Shown in pieces: positions 5,926 through 6,763 of a stretch of DNA of 6,763 nt (within the stretch, counting starts at the first letter, position 1; each line of letters opens with the position of its first letter). Both the position numbers and the translations under genes were made by a program. Source of the stretch: CAYLNM01 sp964385045 (GTDB lineage: Bacteria; Planctomycetota; Phycisphaerae; Phycisphaerales; SM1A02); the NCBI GenBank assembly GCA_964385045.1, contig CAYLNM010000199.1, positions 1-6,763 of the forward strand. The letters are read 5' to 3'. The notes beneath the pieces were generated by a model, which searched no databases, was not told the DNA's origin, and worked only from the letters and a program-made list of their open reading frames with translations.

Positions 5926-6581
5926 CTGCGTGACTCCTCGGCGGACCTCGGGTCCGCCGGCTCGGCCCCCTCCGCGGGGGCGGGACGTCCGACCGGATGG
6001 CGCACGACGACGTCGGCCGGGAGGTGGCCCTCGACGTCGTGCAGCAGGCCGATGAAGAGGATGCCGCTGCCGCCCGCGGGCAGCGTCTCGTCGATGCGCC
6101 GGGCGATGAACGCGTCGCGGCGCCGAAGCAGGTCGCGGCCGGCGGCGGCATCGGCGTCGCCGTTCGCGGCCGGCCGCCCGCCGTCGCCGTCGCCGGACTC
6201 CGCCGCCTCGAGTCCCTGGCGAGCCTGCTCGTACTCCTCGAGCAGCAGCTCGGGCTGCTCGGTGCCGTGCAGGGTCGCGCCGCGGCGGACGAGGCGTTCG
6301 AGGATCCGGTGGTTGCGACTGCCCTGCCGGGCGAGGTCGCCGACGATCCGCTCCTCCTGTCCGCAGACGGGCAGGCCGTCCTGGTAGACGTGGAGACGCC
6401 CGGGCACCACGTGGAGCGACTCCGTCCAGCGCTCGATCGATCGCCAGAGCTCCTCCACCGCCCGCTGCTTCCGGGCCCAGGCCTCGCCGTCGCCGCTCGC
6501 GGCCCGCGCGGTGTCCGCGAGCCGACCGAGGTCGGCTTCGGAGTGCACGATCGGGACGAGATCGAGGGTGCGGTCGGACAC
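5922..6581 (-). CDS. Conserved-looking uncharacterised protein at the head of the gas-vesicle accessory operon
   Basis: I do not recognise a named function for this 219-residue protein. It has no signal peptide or clear membrane segment; GILFIGLL (173-180) is too short and is followed by charged residues. Residues 10-60 are helical and charged (VHSEADLGRLADTARA, then AVEELWRSIERW). A motif-dense core follows: LHVYQDGLPVCG (63-74), ERIVGDLARQGSRNH (77-91) and GTEQPELLLEEYEQA (106-120). A variable Gly/Asp/Ala linker (about 128-148) leads to LLRRRDAFIARRIDETLP and LLHDVEGHLPADVVV (179-193). The density of invariant-looking Asp, His, Cys and Glu residues suggests a conserved, perhaps nucleotide- or metal-binding fold, but this is only inference. 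The GTG at 6581 is the first plausible start; no strong Shine-Dalgarno precedes it. Its stop overlaps the hsp20 ATG, so it is co-translated with the chaperone and probably acts in the same process. Confidence 0.8.
   Translation of the reverse strand: MSDRTLDLVPIVHSEADLGRLADTARAASGDGEAWARKQRAVEELWRSIERWTESLHVVPGRLHVYQDGLPVCGQEERIVGDLARQGSRNHRILERLVRRGATLHGTEQPELLLEEYEQARQGLEAAESGDGDGGRPAANGDADAAAGRDLLRRRDAFIARRIDETLPAGGSGILFIGLLHDVEGHLPADVVVRHPVGRPAPAEGAEPADPRSAEESRR
5934..5939 (-). promoter_or_regulatory. Ribosome binding site of the hsp20 gene
   Basis: GAGGAG on the minus strand lies eight bases upstream of the ATG at 5925, within the last codons of the upstream gene. It supports the ATGA-coupled start. 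Confidence 0.65.
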
Positions 6582-6763
6582 GGGGGGATCCGGTTCGGAG
6601 GAACGGGCTCGGTCGGTGCTATCGGTCGTGGTGGGCGGCGCCTTCAGCGCCGGTCGTGCGGGCTGCGCCCCGCCGGGTCGTCGTTGCGGGTCGTGCGGGC
6701 GTGGGCGGTGATCGCGTGGCGAGCGTGTGCGAGTGCAGGCGTGGGCGTGGGAGGCGGGAGGCG
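6582..6763. other. Upstream region of the minus-strand operon, no gene seen
   Basis: These 182 bases hold no supportable coding region. They contain a perfect 6-bp stem with a CTTCA loop (plus strand CGGCGC at 6636-6641 and GCGCCG at 6647-6652) and a 10-base direct repeat GGCGTGGGCG at 6698-6707 and 6738-6747 in G-rich low-complexity sequence. The operon promoter could be here, but no recognisable -10/-35 pair is visible. More genes of the operon may lie to the right. Confidence 0.5.

Noticed and set aside
6582..6763. A small gene or mobile-element end at the right edge
   Set aside because: The sequence is G-rich and low-complexity, without a motif-bearing ORF, terminal inverted repeats or target-site duplication.

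Overview
This is a very GC-rich bacterial window with a tail-to-tail layout around an assembly gap. From base 1 to 1493 the plus strand carries most of an MIO-dependent aromatic amino acid ammonia-lyase. It has no visible start or stop: the frame is open at base 1, and the 3' end is lost in exactly 100 Ns (1494-1593), the length usually used for a gap of unknown size. Everything to the right of the gap that I can support as a gene is on the minus strand and reads right to left.

The minus-strand block is a gas-vesicle accessory operon. In order of transcription it holds: an uncharacterised 219-aa protein (6581-5922); a GvpH-like Hsp20/alpha-crystallin chaperone (5925-5371), joined to it by a 4-base ATGA stop/start overlap; a 220-base spacer with a 9-nt tandem repeat and two GC-rich stem-loops; a full-length two-domain CDC48/p97-type AAA+ ATPase (5150-2991); a complete GvpF/GvpL protein (2994-2146), again joined by an ATGA overlap; and, after a 50-base spacer with a 16-bp perfect palindrome, a divergent and probably frameshifted second GvpF/L-like gene (2095 to the gap at 1594). 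No gvpA, gvpJ, gvpN, gvpK or other gas-vesicle gene is visible, so the structural genes must lie outside the window or in the gap.

The genes fit a protein-quality-control module for gas-vesicle biogenesis. GvpF/L proteins are assembly accessories, GvpH-type Hsp20 proteins are holdases, and the CDC48 protein is a likely unfoldase or disaggregase translated together with GvpF/L. The 219-aa protein is tied to the module by translational coupling, but its function is unknown. The lyase has the active-site signatures of a tyrosine- or phenylalanine-type enzyme rather than a histidase. Because of the gap, its link to the gas-vesicle genes is not proven.

The high GC content, strong GC bias at third codon positions, GTG starts and Shine-Dalgarno sites fit a high-GC bacterium. 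A planctomycete or another environmental lineage from a draft or metagenome assembly is plausible, but the sequence alone does not settle the phylum.
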